Of a DNA stretch of 15,717 bases, positions 13,284-15,717 are shown piece after piece. This stretch comes from JAXHLG01 sp964505305. Lineage in GTDB: Bacteria > Patescibacteriota > Minisyncoccia > Moranbacterales > DUUL01. Made by a program: the position numbers and the translations under genes. Numbering within the stretch: position 1 is the stretch's first letter; the number at the start of each line of letters is the position of its first letter. The notes under the pieces are model-generated. The model was not told the origin of the DNA, did no database searches, and saw only the letters and a program-made list of their open reading frames with translations. The stretch lies in NCBI GenBank assembly GCA_964505305.1, contig CAZDHE010000020.1:1-15717 (forward strand), in the 5' to 3' direction.

Positions 13284-14537
13284 ATGTTTAAAAAAATTTT
13301 AAAATTAAGTAAGTGGCTGATTATCTTGGCAGTCTTTTTTGTATTAGCCGGCTTCTCCGGGGTTGTGGGGGAAAGATTTTTAATGCCCTGGCTTTCCAAG
13401 TTTGATTCTTTGCAAAAGTATAGCTTTTTTAAAAAAGCTAATGAGCAGGTTACCATTATTAATAAAACTGAGCAGGTCAATGTAAAGGAGGACTATTCCG
13501 TGGCTAAAACCGCCGAGAAAACTTTGCCCTCCGTGGTAAGTATTGTGAGTTTTGAAAAAGATGAAGCTTATACAAAAGAAGGCGCCTTTAAGAGCAAGAT
13601 AAAGTCCAGTCAAGACATCCGGAGAAACATTAAAACGGGTTTAAATCTGACCGGGGATGGCTTAATTGTGAGTGTTATGGATGATGTCACTCGGGAAAAT
13701 TTAGAAAAAACTCAAGCCACAAACTATGAAAAAAGCGAGAATGAAATGGAGAATTTAAGTGCTTTTGAATATAAGGTGTTGGCGAAAAATGGCAAGGAAT
13801 ATGACGCTGAAATAAAAGCTGTAGATCCTTATAGTAATTTAATTTTTTATAAAATAGAGGAAGATAATATGGCGGTTCCTTCCCTGGGCAGTTCTCAGGA
13901 CTTGGAGGTGGGAGAGAAAATGGTGATTTGCGGAAATGCCGGAGGCGAATATCAGAACACTTTTTCAACGGGAATTTTGCAAGAAAGAAATAAAACCTTC
14001 ACCTTGTTAAATTCCGAACTTTCTTCTTCGGAAAAAATGGAGGGAGCTTTGATGGTTAATGCTGAAATTAATTTCAGCAATATCGGAGGACCGGTAGTGG
14101 ATTTTAACGGAAATGTAGTGGGAATTGCCAATGAAGTTGAAAAGGACGGCTCTCCGGAGGGCTTTATTATGCCGATTGATCAGGTGAAATCAATTATGGA
14201 GGAAATTATTAGAAATGAAGAAATTAAAAGACCGACTTTAGGAGCTTATTACTTGTCAATAAACAGAGAAATAGCTTTGCTGAATAATTTGCCGGTTAAC
14301 AAGGGTGCTTTGGTTTATTCTTTTTCCGGCCAGCAAGGCTTGGCTGTAATTAAAAATTCTCCCGCCGACAAAGCCGGAATTGTTATCGGAGATATAATTA
14401 CTAAAATTGATAACACTGAAATTGATTTGGATAATCCTTTGGCCAAAGTTGTTTCTTCTTATGATCCGGGAGATAAAATAGAAATAGAAATTCTTAGAGA
14501 TGGGGAGATAATTAAAAAAGAAGTGGAATTGGAATAA
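13284..14537 (+). CDS. Membrane-anchored HtrA-like protein with PDZ domain, catalytic triad lost
   Basis: This 417-residue protein has one N-terminal membrane helix (about 11-28), a trypsin-like HtrA/DegP domain (about 73-305) and a PDZ domain (about 320-417). The fold marks remain: Pro-Ser-Val-Val-Ser-Ile at 82-87, Gly-x-Gly-Leu-Ile-Val at 124-129, and Gly-Gly-Pro-Val-Val-Asp-x-Asn-Gly-x-Val-Val-Gly-Ile near 268-281. The catalytic residues do not. The nucleophile serine of Gly-Asn-Ser-Gly-Gly-Pro is Ile267 (Ser-Asn-Ile-Gly-Gly-Pro), the triad Asp is Asn185 (Asp-Pro-Tyr-Ser-Asn-Leu), and there is no histidine anywhere in the protein. It should be proteolytically inactive and may act as a scaffold, chaperone or PDZ-based binder outside the membrane. 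The reading frame is intact, which suggests it is maintained. The propeller lipoprotein follows after 37 bp. Confidence 0.88.
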   Translation: MFKKILKLSKWLIILAVFFVLAGFSGVVGERFLMPWLSKFDSLQKYSFFKKANEQVTIINKTEQVNVKEDYSVAKTAEKTLPSVVSIVSFEKDEAYTKEGAFKSKIKSSQDIRRNIKTGLNLTGDGLIVSVMDDVTRENLEKTQATNYEKSENEMENLSAFEYKVLAKNGKEYDAEIKAVDPYSNLIFYKIEEDNMAVPSLGSSQDLEVGEKMVICGNAGGEYQNTFSTGILQERNKTFTLLNSELSSSEKMEGALMVNAEINFSNIGGPVVDFNGNVVGIANEVEKDGSPEGFIMPIDQVKSIMEEIIRNEEIKRPTLGAYYLSINREIALLNNLPVNKGALVYSFSGQQGLAVIKNSPADKAGIVIGDIITKIDNTEIDLDNPLAKVVSSYDPGDKIEIEILRDGEIIKKEVELE

Positions 14538-14574
14538 TTATAATTTAGCGGCTATTTTAAAGTTAAAAAACAAA

Positions 14575-15624
14575 ATGGAGAAAATTATTGGAAAAATAAG
14601 TGGGGTTATTTTTTTGGTTTTCAGTTTGTTTCTTCTTTCCGGTTGCAATTTTGGAAGTGTTGATGGAGGTTTTTATAAATCTTCCGATGAAGGGAAGACA
14701 TTTAAACAATTTTCCGGAGAAAAAGAGGGAGTTAATTTAATTGGAAAAAATATCCTCTCTATGGAAATTGATGAAAATAATCCGGAAGAGATCTTAGTGG
14801 GAACAGAATCCTCGGGAGTTTACTTGACTGAAAATGGGGGAGAAACTTGGTTGAAAGACAATAGTCCTTTTACTAAAATAACCAGTATAGAAAAAATTCC
14901 CGGAGAAAACCTAATTTACATTTCAGCCGTTAAAGAGGGAAGAGGAAAGATTCTAAAAACTACAAATCAGGGAAAAGATTGGGAAGAGATTTATACGGAA
15001 AAAAAGAATGGTCCTTATGTGACTTTTATGGCGGTTGATCCGGAAAATCCCAAAGTAATTTATATAGCCAATACAAAGGGAGGAATTTTCAAAACTGTGG
15101 ATGGAGGAGAAAGTTGGAGAAATTTAGAATGGATAAAGGGGTCTGTTAGGAAGATTGAATTTGATACGGGGAATAGCGATTTAATCTATTTTGCTTCCGA
15201 TTCAAGCGGGCTGTTAAGGACGGAAAACTCCGGAGATAAATTCGAGAAGGTTCTGGACGAGGATGTATACAATGCGGTGGCAGACCCTTCAAACAGCGGG
15301 GTTATTTATGCGAGTACCCAAAAAGGACTTAAAAGAAGTGCTGACAAGGGAGAGGAATGGGAAACCTTAAACACCTTAACCAAACCCGAAGAATTATCTT
15401 CTTATGGTTTGGCTATCAATCCCTTAAACTCTTCCGAGATTTACTACGCTTCCGGAAAAGCTTTTTATAAATCCGTTAACGGAGGAGATACTTGGACGCC
15501 TATTCAGTTTAATATCAATGCTTCCATTGATATTATTAAGGTTAATCTCCAAAATTCATCCATTATTTATTTGGGAACTAAAAGGCGAGGAAGCGGATTG
15601 GATATCTTGCCGCCCGGATTGTAA
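14575..15624 (+). CDS. Lipoprotein with Asp-box (BNR/sortilin-like) beta-propeller
   Basis: The 349-residue product has a lipoprotein signal (hydrophobic 11-21, Leu-Ser-Gly-Cys with Cys24 lipidated) and then at least seven Asp-box-like turns of the type Ser/Thr-x-Asp/Asn-x-Gly-x-Thr/Ser-Trp/Phe. They start at about residues 36, 82, 138, 177, 220, 261 and 302, as expected for a six- or seven-bladed propeller. Related folds occur in sortilin/Vps10, Ycf48-like photosystem assembly factors and sialidases; the bacterial lipoprotein versions are mostly unassigned. No sialidase arginine triad could be recognised, so a binding role is more likely than hydrolysis. It lies 37 bp after the HtrA-like gene and is probably in the same transcript. 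The two products would both be on the outer face of the membrane. Confidence 0.85.
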   Translation: MEKIIGKISGVIFLVFSLFLLSGCNFGSVDGGFYKSSDEGKTFKQFSGEKEGVNLIGKNILSMEIDENNPEEILVGTESSGVYLTENGGETWLKDNSPFTKITSIEKIPGENLIYISAVKEGRGKILKTTNQGKDWEEIYTEKKNGPYVTFMAVDPENPKVIYIANTKGGIFKTVDGGESWRNLEWIKGSVRKIEFDTGNSDLIYFASDSSGLLRTENSGDKFEKVLDEDVYNAVADPSNSGVIYASTQKGLKRSADKGEEWETLNTLTKPEELSSYGLAINPLNSSEIYYASGKAFYKSVNGGDTWTPIQFNINASIDIIKVNLQNSSIIYLGTKRRGSGLDILPPGL

Positions 15625-15685
15625 TTGATCAATAACTTTATTCAAGAACAATAAGCGTTTTCACTTTAGAATTAAATTAAATATT

Positions 15686-15717
15686 ATGAGTGTTAAAAAT
15701 AAAGAAGTTGAAAAACT
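15686..15717 (+). CDS. Start of a further gene, cut by the right edge
   Basis: An ATG at 15686 opens a frame (Met-Ser-Val-Lys-Asn-Lys-Glu-Val-Glu-Lys) that continues to the window end. It lies 61 bp after the propeller lipoprotein on the same strand and has the same A/T-rich leader as the other starts. Ten codons are too few to name a product. Confidence 0.45.
   Translation, partial: MSVKNKEVEK

Overview
The window most likely comes from a Patescibacteria (CPR) genome, probably of the Parcubacteria type. The DNA is AT-rich and the genes are compact. Housekeeping genes (HIT, rpsU, yqeY, ybeY, mreB) sit among several secreted or membrane proteins of uncertain function. The single tRNA lacks an encoded CCA. 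The standard code with TGA as stop fits (hisS ends in TGA), which argues against Gracilibacteria or Absconditabacteria. This placement is inferred from gene content and style, not from a marker search.

Left part (1-3553), transcribed leftward. A divergent region at about 3554-3889 starts a two-gene unit: a DedA/VTT membrane protein followed by a small two-helix membrane protein with a possible PH-like domain. Next come tRNA-Arg(GCG) with its own good promoter, and then a promoter with an overlapping palindrome that drives a solute-binding lipoprotein. One base after that lipoprotein's stop codon, a second gene begins on the minus strand and runs off the left edge. It encodes an exported, very acidic protein built of six-cysteine repeats. 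The repeat units are 108 bp long and identical at the DNA level.

Middle part (3890-11838), transcribed rightward. It holds a large membrane-anchored beta-propeller protein, signal peptidase I (lepB), histidyl-tRNA synthetase (hisS), a HIT-family hydrolase, ribosomal protein bS21 (rpsU), yqeY, ybeY and mreB. A strong hairpin lies between rpsU and yqeY. rpsU is the only gene in the window with an obvious Shine-Dalgarno sequence; nearly all others have only an A/T-rich leader.

Right part (11839-15717), also rightward. A 553-bp gap without a convincing gene contains a nested inverted-repeat element and a possible gene-start remnant. After it come a polytopic membrane protein, an HtrA-like protein with a PDZ domain that has lost all three catalytic residues, and a lipoprotein made of Asp-box (BNR) repeats. 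Another gene begins at the right edge.

Taken together, the region combines translation and RNA-processing genes with envelope and secretion functions: a signal peptidase, MreB, lipoproteins, extracellular propellers, and a non-catalytic HtrA-like protein. The most unusual items are the hidden six-cysteine repeat protein, the HtrA-like pseudoprotease beside a propeller lipoprotein, and the near absence of Shine-Dalgarno sequences except at rpsU.
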